Assembly (NCBI GenBank): GCA_013361335.1
Contig: JABFYH010000185.1
Coordinates: 1-36,763, forward strand
DNA: 36,763 nt
Source of the DNA: Gemmatimonadaceae bacterium
Lineage (GTDB): Bacteria > Gemmatimonadota > Gemmatimonadetes > Gemmatimonadales > Gemmatimonadaceae
Direction: 5' to 3'
A program made the position numbers and the translations under genes. Numbering within the stretch: the first letter of the stretch is position 1; each line of letters begins with the position of its first letter. This document shows, piece by piece, positions 8,645-16,733 of the stretch. The notes under the pieces are model-generated. The model made no database searches. It had not been told where the DNA came from and saw only the letters and a list, made by a program, of their open reading frames with translations.

Positions 8645-9316
8645 TTACTGCCCACTCGTCCGCAGCGCCTGGCTCTTCAGCGTCTCGTTGGCGTAGATCG
8701 CCACCTCGACGCGGCGGTTCTTCTGGCGGCCGGCATCGGTCTCGTTGCTTGCCACCGGCTCCGTCTCGCCCCGGCCGGCGCCGCGCAGGCGCGAGCGGGC
8801 CACGCCGCGGCTCACGAGGTAGTTCACTGCCGCTGCCGCGCGACGCTCCGAGAGCGACATGTTGTACGTGTCGCTGCCATTGCTGTCCGTGTGGCCAACG
8901 ATGATGATGTCGGTGTTCGGATACTTGTCGAGGCTCGACGCCAGCGTGGTGAGATTCTGCTGCGCCGCCGGCGTCAGCACGTCCGAGTCGTACGGAAAGA
9001 GCAGTCCCGATTCGAAGGTCACCTGCAGCCCCTCGCCGACGCGCTCCACCACCGCGCCAGGGATCTGCTGCTTGATCTCCTTCGCCTGCTGGTCCATCTG
9101 ATGCCCGATCACTGCGCCGGCCGCGCCGCCCACAGCGGCGCCAATGATCGCGCCCTTTGCCGTGGAGCCGTTCGCATTGCCGACGACGGCACCAACGGCC
9201 GCGCCCGATGCCGCGCCGATGACGGCACCCTTCTCTTTCTGATTGAGGGTTGCGCACGCGCTCGTCGCGGCGAGCGCCGCGAGCGCGGGAAGAGCTCGGA
9301 TCGTGTGACGATTCAT
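8645..9316 (-). CDS. OmpA-domain lipoprotein with glycine zipper (YiaD-like)
   Basis: 223 residues from ATG 9316. The signal peptide ends at LAATSAC, a slightly weak lipobox, predicting a lipoprotein anchored at Cys21. A double glycine zipper follows (GAVIGAASGAAVGAVVG, then GAIIGAAVGGAAGAVIG, about residues 30-65). The OmpA-like domain (about 105-215) has FPYDSDVLTPAAQQNL, VGHTDSNGSDTYNMSLSERRA and the NRRVEV ending. These include the Asp and Arg that bind the meso-diaminopimelate of peptidoglycan in this family. Role: linking the outer membrane to peptidoglycan. It is the last gene of the minus-strand envelope/metal cluster. Confidence 0.93.
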   Translation of the reverse strand: MNRHTIRALPALAALAATSACATLNQKEKGAVIGAASGAAVGAVVGNANGSTAKGAIIGAAVGGAAGAVIGHQMDQQAKEIKQQIPGAVVERVGEGLQVTFESGLLFPYDSDVLTPAAQQNLTTLASSLDKYPNTDIIIVGHTDSNGSDTYNMSLSERRAAAAVNYLVSRGVARSRLRGAGRGETEPVASNETDAGRQKNRRVEVAIYANETLKSQALRTSGQ

Positions 9317-9419
9317 TGTTCGACTGCTCCGTGAAGTGGGTCGCGCGGCGCGATCGTTGGCGCCACGACATGGACCTACCCCACAGAAGCAAGCACGATA
9401 CCACGCACGGTCGAGACGG

Positions 9420-9626
9420 CTACTCGCGAAACGCCGTATATCCCTCGTCGGCGATCGCTTCCGTGATCGCATCGACGTTGATGCGCGCGGGATCGTAGCG
9501 CACGTCGGCGCTGCCGATCGTGACGTGTGTCACCTCGACGCCCGGCGTCTTACGCAGCCGGCCGTCGACGGCGCGCACGCAGTGCTGACAGGTCATGCCT
9601 TCGATGGTCAGATGAAGTTGTTCCAT
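9420..9626 (-). CDS. Heavy-metal-associated (HMA) domain protein, CopZ-like
   Basis: 68 residues from ATG 9626. It is a single ferredoxin-like HMA domain with GMTCQHC (two metal-binding Cys, about residues 11-17), a VTIGSADVRYD middle strand and the EAIADEGY helix. The CxxC is intact, so it can bind Cu(I) or another soft metal. No P-type ATPase is near; a second such protein is encoded at 12669-12899. It ends 103 bp before the OmpA-lipoprotein start. Confidence 0.92.
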   Translation of the reverse strand: MEQLHLTIEGMTCQHCVRAVDGRLRKTPGVEVTHVTIGSADVRYDPARINVDAITEAIADEGYTAFRE

Positions 9627-9678
9627 GGATCGGAATTGTGAACCGTATGCACACGTCGGAGTTGCCGGACCGAACCGA

Positions 9679-10584
9679 CTACGCAGACGCTTCAATCGGT
9701 GCCGCCGACGCTCGGTGACCGAGCTGCAGCACGATCACCGCCGCCGCGATCAACACGCCACCGGCGAGCGTCCGCGGTCCGAGCGACTGCCCGAGCACCA
9801 CGTTGCCGAGGAGCGCCGTCCAGAACGGCTCGACGGTGCTGATGATCGCCGTGCGGACAGGGCCGATCTCCGACAGCCCGCGCAGAAATGCCAGGAAGGC
9901 GAGAACGGTGCACACGACGGCGAGCATGAACACGGCGAACCAGCCGAGTGGCGCGAAGCGGACCGCGAGGCCGCCCTGTGCCAGCGCGACCACGATGAGA
10001 ACGATCCCCGCGCCGCCGGCCGCATAGGTCGACGTCACGGAGGGCGGGATGCCGCGTCCGAGGCGATCGATGAGCGGGATGTACACCGCGTACAGCAGCG
10101 CCGACGAGAGCGCGAGCAGCACGCCGATCGGGTGCAGCCCACCCGATCCCGGCGTGCCCACCATCACCGCGATTCCCGTCAACGACAACACGAGCGCCGC
10201 AGTCCGCCGAGTGGTGAGCGGCTCGGTGCGACGCACGGCGGCGATCGCCGCCACCCACGCCGGATACGTGTAGAACAGGAAGGTCAGCGTGGCCACCGGG
10301 ATGTAGCGCAGCGCCGAGAGGCTCACGAAGGCGATCGCCGCTTGTCCGCCGCCCAGGAGCACGACCATGGCCCACGCGCGTCGCCCGGGCGCTCGGATCG
10401 CCGCGCCGCCGCTCGCGGCCGCCAGCAGCAGCGCCGCCCCGGCATATCGCCACGCGAGCACGTCCACGAGCCGCGCGCCGCTGGTGATCGCGAGCGTGAC
10501 GAAGGTCGAGATCGACCCGAAGCAGCACGCACTGAACAGGACGAACAGCGTGGCCCGGGAGAATGGGCGCGGCGCGTCGCTCAC
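9679..10584 (-). CDS. EamA/DMT-family transporter
   Basis: 301 residues starting at GTG 10584, whose GTGA overlaps the mgtE stop (10581-10583), indicating coupled translation. About ten hydrophobic helices form two EamA repeats. The second repeat includes YAVYIPLIDR and the characteristic STVEPFWTALLGNVVLGQ segment near residues 245-275. The family exports metabolites, amino acids or nucleotide-sugar-like compounds; the substrate cannot be predicted. Whether pairing with a magnesium channel is functional or only positional is unknown. Confidence 0.93.
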   Translation of the reverse strand: MSDAPRPFSRATLFVLFSACCFGSISTFVTLAITSGARLVDVLAWRYAGAALLLAAASGGAAIRAPGRRAWAMVVLLGGGQAAIAFVSLSALRYIPVATLTFLFYTYPAWVAAIAAVRRTEPLTTRRTAALVLSLTGIAVMVGTPGSGGLHPIGVLLALSSALLYAVYIPLIDRLGRGIPPSVTSTYAAGGAGIVLIVVALAQGGLAVRFAPLGWFAVFMLAVVCTVLAFLAFLRGLSEIGPVRTAIISTVEPFWTALLGNVVLGQSLGPRTLAGGVLIAAAVIVLQLGHRASAAPIEASA

Positions 10585-11996
10585 AGCAGCGTCCCGCGGA
10601 GCACGAGCAGGGCGACCGTGAAGTAGATCACGAGCCCGGTCACGTCGACCAGCGTCGCGACGAAGGGGGCCGAGGCGCTCGCAGGATCGAAGCCGAGGCG
10701 CTTGAGGAGGAAGGGAAGCATCGAGCCGGTGAGCGAGCCGAAGGTCACCACACCGATCAGGGCGAGCCCCACCGTCGTCGCGACGAGCGTGGAGTGCCCG
10801 GTGTAGTCGGCCCACCCGAAATGCGACCAGATCATGATGCGCGTGAAGCCGACCATGCCGAGAATGGTCCCGAGCGCGAGTCCCGACGGGAGCTCGCGCA
10901 GCGCGACCCGCCACCAGTCGCGCAGTCGCATCTCACGCAGCGCGATCGAGCGGATGATGAGGGAGGTCGCCTGGGAGCCGGAATTGCCGCCGGAGCTGAT
11001 GATCAGCGGGATGAACAGCGCCAGCACGGCGGCGCGCTCGATGTCCTTCTCGAACCGACCCATCGCCGTCGCCGTCAGCATCTCCCCGAGAAAGAGCGCG
11101 GTCAGCCAGCCCGCCCGCTTGCGCAGCATCCGCCAGAAGCCGATCTGCATGTAGGGCTCGTCGAGCGCCTCCAGACCGCCCAGCTTCTGCACGTCCTCCG
11201 TCTGCTCCTCCTGGATCGCGTCGATCACGTCGTCGACGGTGATCACCCCGATCACGTGGTTCGACTCGCTCACTACCGGCACGACGACGAGGTCGTAGTT
11301 CGAGATGACGCGCGCCACCTCCTCGCGGTCGGCGAAGGGCGAGACGCTCTGCACCTCGCTCCAGGCGACGTCCGACAGCTTCGCCCCCTCCGGCGCGGCG
11401 AGCAGCTCCCGCAGCGAGAGCACCCCAGCCAGCCGCCCATCTGTCTCCGTCGTATAGACGGCGTGCATCGCTTCGCGGCGTCCGCTGCGGGCGATGACGC
11501 GCACGCGCCGCAACGCCTCTTCCACGGAGGTGCTCGCCGGCTCGGAGACGAACTCCGTCGTCATCAGGCCGCCGGCGGTGTCGGGCTCGTAGCGGCGGAG
11601 CTGCTCCGTCTCGCGGCGCGCCTCCGCCGGCATCTCCTCGACGATGTCCTCGGCGTGCTCCTCGTCGAGCTCCTCGAGGACGTCGGCGCGCTCGTCCGGC
11701 GTCATCGCGCTCACGAGCTCCGCCGCCTGCTCCGGGCTCATCGCCTCGAGGAGCTCGGCGCGCACCTCCTCGTCGATGTACTCGAGCACGGCCGCCGCGC
11801 GGTCCTTGGGCAGCGTTCGCAGGAATCGCGGGATCTCCGCAAACGGCATCGCCTCGGCCACGTCGGCGAGGTCGGCCGGGTGCAGCTCCTCGGTCTCCGC
11901 GGCGATGAGCTCGGGAGACTCGTCGAGCATCGCGAGGATGTCCGGGGCGAGGAGGGCCCCCACGGGCCGCTCCTCGGGATTGTGCGGTGGCGTCAT
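10581..11996 (-). CDS. mgtE: Magnesium transporter MgtE
   Basis: 471 residues from ATG 11996. The N-terminal superhelical domain (about 25-130) has HPADLADVAEAMP and acidic repeats such as EVRAELLEAMSPEQAAELV. Two CBS domains follow (about 145-265; YEPDTAGGLMTTEFV, VVVPVVSESNHVIGVITVDDV). Five helices form the channel (about 285-471) with the conserved PLIISSGGNSGSQA pore segment. The Mg2+-sensing N and CBS domains gate the channel in known MgtE proteins. No M-box-like leader fits in the 134-bp upstream gap. It is translationally coupled to the EamA gene downstream. Confidence 0.96.
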   Translation of the reverse strand: MTPPHNPEERPVGALLAPDILAMLDESPELIAAETEELHPADLADVAEAMPFAEIPRFLRTLPKDRAAAVLEYIDEEVRAELLEAMSPEQAAELVSAMTPDERADVLEELDEEHAEDIVEEMPAEARRETEQLRRYEPDTAGGLMTTEFVSEPASTSVEEALRRVRVIARSGRREAMHAVYTTETDGRLAGVLSLRELLAAPEGAKLSDVAWSEVQSVSPFADREEVARVISNYDLVVVPVVSESNHVIGVITVDDVIDAIQEEQTEDVQKLGGLEALDEPYMQIGFWRMLRKRAGWLTALFLGEMLTATAMGRFEKDIERAAVLALFIPLIISSGGNSGSQATSLIIRSIALREMRLRDWWRVALRELPSGLALGTILGMVGFTRIMIWSHFGWADYTGHSTLVATTVGLALIGVVTFGSLTGSMLPFLLKRLGFDPASASAPFVATLVDVTGLVIYFTVALLVLRGTLL

Positions 11997-12078
11997 GGCA
12001 CGTCCTCGACGACGGCGGCGGGCGGCGAGCCCGTCAAAGTAGACGCGCACACCACCGCGGGACAAGACGCGAACACGC

Positions 12079-12115
12079 GAGCGGGGGTGGTCGCGATCGC
12101 GGCCATCCCCCGCTC
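12079..12115 (-). terminator. GC-rich hairpin after the Spy-like gene
   Basis: GAGCGGGGG...CGCG (12079-12095) pairs with CGCGGCC...CCGCTC (12098-12115), about 17 bp with one bulge. It lies 15 nt past the Spy-like stop and before mgtE. It lacks a U tract, so termination strength is uncertain. Confidence 0.5.
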
Positions 12116-12130
12116 ATCGGGAACCCTGCC

Positions 12131-12595
12131 TTACATCGGGGGCGCCCCGCCCGGCCGGCCACCCTGCTGCATCCGGCTCCGCATCTCGGCCACGTTCTGG
12201 TCGAACTGCGTCTGCTGATCGGGGGTCAGTACGGCGCGGATCTCCGCCAGCTGCTTCTCCATCATGGTCCGCATCTGCGAACGCGCCGCGTCGCGGTCGC
12301 CGCCGTTCTGCTCCTGCTGGCGCATCTGATCCATCTGCGCGCGATAGCCGGCTCGGATGCTGTCGACGCGCTGCTGCTGATCGGCGCTGAGCGTGATCCC
12401 GCGAAGGAGCGCCTGGTCGGCGCGGCCGAAGCCACCCATCCCACCGCGGCCACCCGGTCCGCGCCCGTCGCGGCCGCTGGCGACGCTGGCGTTCGCTGCG
12501 CCGGGCTCGATGGTGGATCCGGCGGTGGTCGAGTTGTGCGAGCACGCCGCGAGCAGCGCGGCGAGCGAGAGAACGGGAACGGGACTGCGAGCCAT
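12131..12595 (-). CDS. Spy/CpxP-like (LTXXQ) lipoprotein
   Basis: 154 residues from ATG 12595, which has a strong AGGAGG 4 nt upstream. The signal peptide ends in a lipobox (AALLAAC, Cys18). A Gly/Arg-rich spacer (about 40-58) leads to a helical region with two family motifs: ITLSADQQQRVDSI (about 67-80) and AVLTPDQQTQFDQ (about 123-135), each an LTxxQ-type repeat. It ends in a Gly/Pro-rich tail. LTxxQ proteins are periplasmic chaperone or stress sensors in Spy/CpxP systems, often responding to metals such as zinc or copper; the adjacent HMA gene fits this. A hairpin overlaps its ribosome site. Confidence 0.85.
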   Translation of the reverse strand: MARSPVPVLSLAALLAACSHNSTTAGSTIEPGAANASVASGRDGRGPGGRGGMGGFGRADQALLRGITLSADQQQRVDSIRAGYRAQMDQMRQQEQNGGDRDAARSQMRTMMEKQLAEIRAVLTPDQQTQFDQNVAEMRSRMQQGGRPGGAPPM

Positions 12596-12602
12596 GAGCC
12601 CT

Positions 12603-12626
12603 CCTGGAGATGAATGCGTCTCCAGG
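12603..12626 (-). promoter_or_regulatory. Leader hairpin overlapping the Spy-like gene's ribosome site
   Basis: CCTGGAGA and TCTCCAGG are perfectly complementary 8-mers with an 8-nt loop. In the mRNA the second arm (12603-12610) contains the first three bases of the AGGAGG Shine-Dalgarno (12600-12605), so pairing would partly hide it. Translational control is inferred. Confidence 0.45.
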
Positions 12627-12668
12627 TCTACACCGCGCATCCGCGAACAGTTGGTGCCGCGCCCCGCA

Positions 12669-12899
12669 CTACAAAACCGGCAGCGCTCGTCTCATGTCGC
12701 TCGCCGGCGACGCGTCGTACCCCGCCACGGCGATCGCCTCCCGCAGCGCCTCCACCGTGGCCCGCCCGTCGTGCTCGATCTCGGCGGTGCCGATGGCAAC
12801 GGTCGCCGAGACGATCCCCTCCACTGGGGTGAGCGCAGTGAACACCGCCTGCACGCAGCGCTGACAGCTCATGCCGTCGATCCGGAGTCTCGTGATCAT
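12669..12899 (-). CDS. Heavy-metal-associated (HMA) domain protein, CopZ-like
   Basis: 76 residues from ATG 12899. It is a single HMA domain with GMSCQRC (about residues 9-15), VEGIVSATVAIGTAEIEHD and the LREAIAVAGYD helix; the metal-binding CxxC is intact. It has the same fold and cluster position as the protein at 9420-9626, but the two sequences clearly differ, so this is not a recent duplication. It heads the minus-strand cluster. A perfect TATAAT lies 8 nt before its ATG and no Shine-Dalgarno is seen, suggesting a leaderless mRNA. Confidence 0.92.
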   Translation of the reverse strand: MITRLRIDGMSCQRCVQAVFTALTPVEGIVSATVAIGTAEIEHDGRATVEALREAIAVAGYDASPASDMRRALPVL

Positions 12900-12907
12900 C
12901 GGGAGAA

Positions 12908-12913
12908 ATTATA
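12908..12913 (-). promoter_or_regulatory. -10 box TATAAT for a leaderless HMA-gene transcript
   Basis: A consensus TATAAT preceded by TG sits in an AT-rich patch, 8 nt before the ATG at 12899. A start site 6-8 nt downstream would place +1 at or beside the ATG. No TTGACA-like -35 is found at normal spacing. Confidence 0.6.
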
Positions 12914-12939
12914 CAAATTGAGGTCGGGCGGCGGGCGGC

Positions 12940-13131
12940 GTGAGGCGTACGGCGTGGGGAATCGGTGGCGGGTGCTGGTTTGGAAACCGCGGCCCGACGG
13001 CGGGCGCGGGGCGTCTCTGTCGGAACAGGTGCTGGTGGATTGACCGCGTGAGAAACAGGGGGGCGGTTACCGCCGTCAGCCGCCCTCACCCCACCGACAC
13101 CAGTCCCGAATCCTCACGCCGTACCCGTCAC
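12940..13131. repeat. Inverted repeat pair with GCGTACGGCGTG-type arms
   Basis: The left arm 12940-12965 (GTGAGGCGTACGGCGTG and on) and the reverse complement of 13106-13131 match at 22 of 26 positions, sharing GTACGGCGTG. About 140 bp lie between them, also with repeated GGTGCTGGT. No transposase is present. Confidence 0.55.
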
Positions 13132-13220
13132 CCCGCGACGCCGCACGACGAGCCGCACGACAAGTTGACGCTTGCCGCGCAGGCGAGCGAGATTGCTGCC
13201 TCGCCCTTCGACCCCTCGAC

Positions 13221-14114
13221 ATGCCTTCCGTCGCCTTTCTCGGCCTCGGCGCCATCGGCCGGCCAATGGCCGCGCGACTCGCGCACGCACCCGGCGTGAC
13301 GCTCACCGTCTGGAACCGCTCGGCCGACAAGGCGCGGACCTTCGGGCGCGAGCATGGCGCGCGCGTCGCCGTCACGCCTGCCGAAGCCGCCGCCGCGGCC
13401 GAGGTGGTCATCACCTGCTTTCCCGTCTCGGCCGACGTCGAGTCGCTGCTCGAGGGGACGGACGGACTGCTCGCGGGGATGAAGCAGGCCACCACGCTCG
13501 TCGACTGCACCTCGGGCGACCCCACTACGTCCAGACGCATCGCCGCACGCCTCGCCGAGCGTGGGATCGGCTTCCTCGACGCGCCGGTGAGCGGCGGCAC
13601 GAGTGGGGCGGAGCAGGGCACGCTCACCGTCATGGTCGGCGGCGAGCCGGCGCTGCTGGACCGCGTGCGTCCCGCGCTCGAGCCATTCGCCAGGAAGATC
13701 GTCCACTGCGGGGCCGTCGGCGCCGGTGACGCGCTCAAGGCGGTGAACAACGCGCTGCTCGCGGTGCACCTGTGGAGCACCGCCGAAGGGCTCGCGGCAC
13801 TCACGAAGGCCGGCGTCTCGCCCGCCGTCGCCCTCGACGTCATCAACGCATCGAGCGGGCGCTCGAACGCATCCATGAATCTGTTTCCCGACCGCGTGCT
13901 CACGCGCGCCTTCCCTCGCACCTTCCGCCTCGCCCTCCTCGACAAGGACGTCGGCATCGCCGCCGGCGTCGCGCGCGAGCAGAAGGTGCCCACGCCACTG
14001 CTGCAGCTCACCGCCGATCTCTTCCGCGTCGCGCACAACGCCCTCGGCGACGAGGTCGATCACGTCGAGGCGGTGAAGGTCGTCGAGCAGTGGGCCGGGA
14101 GGGAGATCGCATGA
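13221..14114 (+). CDS. Beta-hydroxyacid dehydrogenase (3-hydroxyisobutyrate dehydrogenase family)
   Basis: 297 residues. The N-terminal Rossmann fold starts with FLGLGAIGRPMAARL (dinucleotide binding), followed by TVWNRSADKA. The substrate motif is DAPVSGGTSGAEQGTL (about 117-132). The catalytic Lys173 lies in GDALKAVNN, and the C-terminal helical domain has LLDKDVGIA. All key residues of the family are present. Substrates in the family include 3-hydroxyisobutyrate, tartronate semialdehyde and glyoxylate-type compounds; which applies here is not visible. The stop overlaps the aminotransferase ATG (ATGA at 14111), so the two are co-translated and may act in one catabolic route. Confidence 0.93.
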   Translation: MPSVAFLGLGAIGRPMAARLAHAPGVTLTVWNRSADKARTFGREHGARVAVTPAEAAAAAEVVITCFPVSADVESLLEGTDGLLAGMKQATTLVDCTSGDPTTSRRIAARLAERGIGFLDAPVSGGTSGAEQGTLTVMVGGEPALLDRVRPALEPFARKIVHCGAVGAGDALKAVNNALLAVHLWSTAEGLAALTKAGVSPAVALDVINASSGRSNASMNLFPDRVLTRAFPRTFRLALLDKDVGIAAGVAREQKVPTPLLQLTADLFRVAHNALGDEVDHVEAVKVVEQWAGREIA

Positions 14115-15355
14115 CCACCACCGTATCCCCGCGCACCGACGTGCGTCCGCTCGACGCGATCCGCGCCGACTTCCCCGCCCTCGCCCGTCGCGAGCAGGGA
14201 CAGCCGGTGGCCTACTTCGACGGGCCGGGCGGCACCCAGGTTCCGCGCGCGGTGGCCGAGGCGATGACCGACTACCTCTTCCACCACAACGCCAACACCC
14301 ACTGGCTGTATCCCACGAGCGCCGAGACCGACGCGCTCCTCGAGCAGGCACGCGCCGTCTTCGCCGACTTCTTCAACGCGACGCCGGCCGACGTCTCGTT
14401 CGGCAACAACATGACGACGATCGCCTTCCACCTCGCCCGCGGCCTCGCCCGGGGCTGGCGCGCCGGAGACGAGATCGTCGTGACGGAGCTCGATCATCAC
14501 GCCAACGTCGCCCCCTGGCGCGCCATTGCGCAGGATCGCGGGCTCGTCGTGCGCACCGTGCCCTTGAATTCCGCGACCTTTCGCAGCGATCCGGTCTCGT
14601 TCGGACAGCTGATCGGTCCACGCACCCGGCTCGTCGCGGTCGGCGCGGCGTCGAACGCGCTCGGCACGGTGACCGACGTCGCCGCCGTGTGCGCGAGCGC
14701 GCGCGCCGCGGGAGCACTCTCCTTCGTCGACGCGGTGCATTACGCGCCGCACGCCCTCGTCGACGTGGCGGCGATCGGCTGCGACTTTCTCGCCTGCTCG
14801 TCGTACAAGTTCTACGGCCCGCACGCCGGAATTCTGTATGGGCGCGCCGGCCTGGTGCAGTCGCTCGACATCCCCAAGCTCGCGCCCGCGCCCGACGCCG
14901 CGCCGGAGCGTCTGGAGACGGGGACGCAGAATCACGAAGGGATCGTGGGCGCGGCGGCGGCCGTCGAGTACCTGGCCTCGCTCGCCGAGGGTGAAGGAAC
15001 TCGCCGGCAACGGCTCGTGCGCGCGTACGAGACGCTCGACGCCCGCGGTCAGGCGCTCACCGCGCGGGTCTGGGATGCGCTGTCGCGCATCGACGGCGTC
15101 ACGCTGTACGGTCCGCCGCCCGGCACGCCGCGCACGCCGACCGTCTCCTTCACCGTGCGCGGCTACTCCACCGACGACGTGGCGAAGGCGCTCGCGCGCC
15201 GCGGCGTGTACGCGTCCAACGGCGACTTCTACGCCGCGACGGTGGCCGAGCGGCTCGGCCGCGGCGCCGACGGGTTCGTGCGCGCCGGCGCGGCATGCTA
15301 TACGTCGAGCGAGGAGGTGGACCGCCTCGTCGACGGCGTCAGGGAGATCGCGTAG
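14111..15355 (+). CDS. Class V aminotransferase, cysteine desulfurase-like (VC1184 type)
   Basis: 414 residues from ATG 14111, overlapping the previous stop by 4 bp. The N-terminus has the subfamily signature YFDGPGGTQVPRAV, with NANTHWLYPTS downstream. The PLP-binding regions are TELDHHANVAPWR and VDAVHYAPH, and the Schiff-base lysine is Lys233 in CSSYKFYGPHAGILYG. It ends with YTSSEEVDRLVDGV. The group resembles SufS/NifS but lacks an obvious mobile active-site Cys loop, so desulfurase activity is uncertain; other class-V reactions are possible. Pairing with a hydroxyacid dehydrogenase suggests amino/hydroxy acid catabolism (inference). Confidence 0.9.
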   Translation: MTTTVSPRTDVRPLDAIRADFPALARREQGQPVAYFDGPGGTQVPRAVAEAMTDYLFHHNANTHWLYPTSAETDALLEQARAVFADFFNATPADVSFGNNMTTIAFHLARGLARGWRAGDEIVVTELDHHANVAPWRAIAQDRGLVVRTVPLNSATFRSDPVSFGQLIGPRTRLVAVGAASNALGTVTDVAAVCASARAAGALSFVDAVHYAPHALVDVAAIGCDFLACSSYKFYGPHAGILYGRAGLVQSLDIPKLAPAPDAAPERLETGTQNHEGIVGAAAAVEYLASLAEGEGTRRQRLVRAYETLDARGQALTARVWDALSRIDGVTLYGPPPGTPRTPTVSFTVRGYSTDDVAKALARRGVYASNGDFYAATVAERLGRGADGFVRAGAACYTSSEEVDRLVDGVREIA

Positions 15356-15358
15356 CGG

Positions 15359-16627
15359 TTACGACTTCTTGCGCGAGACGAGCGTCTTCTCGAGCGCCGG
15401 CAGGAAGGGCTCGTACTTCGAGCCCGGGCTCCACAGCACCCAGCCGTCGTAGCCTGCGTCGTACGTCCCCTTCTTCTGCGCTTCCAGCTCGGCCGGTCCG
15501 TACGGCGGCTTGCCGAGCGTGAACGCCTGCAGCCAGGGACGGACGTGCTCCGCGTGCTTGATCCCCAGCTTCTCGTCGCGCTGCTTCGCGCGCGTCAGCG
15601 AGATGTGCAGCACCTTGTACGGCTCCGCGTTCGGCACGGCGAGCCCGAGGTCGCCCCTCGGGTAGTGCGACGGATACACCATCGGGAGCACGACGTCGAC
15701 GTTCGGCGAGACGCGCTCCCACCACTGCCCGATCTCGAGCGGCCCACCCACCGTCGTCGTCAGGCCGAAGATGTCCGCCGTCGTGCGCGCGCCGTGCTTG
15801 TCGATGCGCGCGTTCGCCTCCTTGAGGAAGGCCGCGAGCGCGTCCGGCTTGCTCTCGCCCTTGTTGCCCGGGAACACCTGCGCCGGCAGCGACTTGTACG
15901 GCTCGGGGAAGCGGATGTAATCGAACTGGATCTCGCCGAAGCCCATCTGCGCGAGCTCCTCGGCGATCCCCATGTTGTACGCCCAGATCGACCGGTCGTA
16001 CGGGTTCACCCAGGCGAGCCCCTTCTTGTCGCGCCATACGCTGCCGTCGGGCTGGCGGATGGTATGGTCCGGGTTCAGCCGCGCGGTGACCGAGTCCTTG
16101 AACACCACGAGGCGGGCGATCGGCAGGATCTTGTGGGCGCGCAACGTGTCGAGCAGCGCGGGCAGGTTGCGCACCGTGCCCGACGTCCCCGCGTTCTTCG
16201 CCCAGGCGGGATTCGACGGCTTGTAGTTCAACCCGAACTCGTCCTTCATGTCGATGACGAGCGCGTTGATCTCCGTCTGGTCGGCGATCTGGATCAGGCG
16301 CGCCATCTTCTTGGCGCTCTGCGCGGCGAAGCGGTTCACGTAGAGCGCGCGGACGACCGGGAACTCCTTGTCGACGTCGATGCGCACAGCGGGCGCGGCG
16401 ACCGGCGCCGCCGTTGTCGTGTCCGCCGGTGCCGCGACGGTACCACCGCTCGTCGTAGTGGTGGCGGCCGATGCAAGGCGCGCCGTTCCCGAGTCAGTGC
16501 CTCCCGCGGAGCCACCCTCGTCGCCCGGTGTCTTGGCGGCGTGTTCCGACACCGCGGTGCAGGCGGCGAAGAGGAGCGCGGCGAGCGGCAGGAGCGCGGG
16601 CGATGCGAACGAACGACGAACGGGCAC
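15359..16627 (-). CDS. Putative glycoside hydrolase-like lipoprotein (DUF4015)
   Basis: 422 residues. A GTG start at 16627 gives a good signal peptide with lipobox ALLFAAC (Cys22). A low-complexity Thr/Ala/Gly linker (about 30-82) precedes a TIM-barrel-like domain with VRALYVNRFAA, INALVIDMKDEFG, ARLVVFKDSV, the barrel motif MGFGEIQFDYIRFPE (Asp and Glu candidates) and VDVVLPMVYPSHYPRG. This matches the putative glycosyl hydrolase family DUF4015, whose substrate is not known. It is exported and outer-membrane anchored by prediction. Convergent with the aminotransferase, with only 3 bp between stops and no terminator hairpin. The start lacks a clear ribosome site. Confidence 0.85.
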   Translation of the reverse strand: MPVRRSFASPALLPLAALLFAACTAVSEHAAKTPGDEGGSAGGTDSGTARLASAATTTTSGGTVAAPADTTTAAPVAAPAVRIDVDKEFPVVRALYVNRFAAQSAKKMARLIQIADQTEINALVIDMKDEFGLNYKPSNPAWAKNAGTSGTVRNLPALLDTLRAHKILPIARLVVFKDSVTARLNPDHTIRQPDGSVWRDKKGLAWVNPYDRSIWAYNMGIAEELAQMGFGEIQFDYIRFPEPYKSLPAQVFPGNKGESKPDALAAFLKEANARIDKHGARTTADIFGLTTTVGGPLEIGQWWERVSPNVDVVLPMVYPSHYPRGDLGLAVPNAEPYKVLHISLTRAKQRDEKLGIKHAEHVRPWLQAFTLGKPPYGPAELEAQKKGTYDAGYDGWVLWSPGSKYEPFLPALEKTLVSRKKS

Positions 16628-16719
16628 AGGCAGGTCCGGGATGAGGATGACGAAATGTAGCGGCTCCGGAGAGGCAGCAGAGGCACCTTTCGCGCCGCCG
16701 GCCGACGGGACGTCCGCTG

Positions 16720-16725
16720 TATATT
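16720..16725 (+). promoter_or_regulatory. -10-like box TATATT for a leaderless lipoprotein transcript
   Basis: TATATT, preceded by TG, sits 8 nt before ATG 16734, the same geometry as at 12908-12913 and 20190-20195. No Shine-Dalgarno and no -35 match. Confidence 0.5.
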
Positions 16726-16733
16726 CCAGTCAC

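Larger units (their letters stand above)
12900..13220. other. 321-bp divergent intergenic region
   Basis: It contains the HMA promoter at its left edge, a 26-nt imperfect inverted repeat pair (12940-12965 and 13106-13131, 22 of 26 matching) and a weak promoter candidate for the dehydrogenase: TTGACG at 13165-13170 with a poor -10 (GAGATT) 18 nt on. No credible gene is seen. Confidence 0.6.

Noticed and set aside
11997-12130. M-box magnesium riboswitch before mgtE
   Set aside because: The gap is only 134 bp and is partly filled by the hairpin after the Spy-like gene. I cannot see the expected multi-stem layout or an expression platform next to the start.
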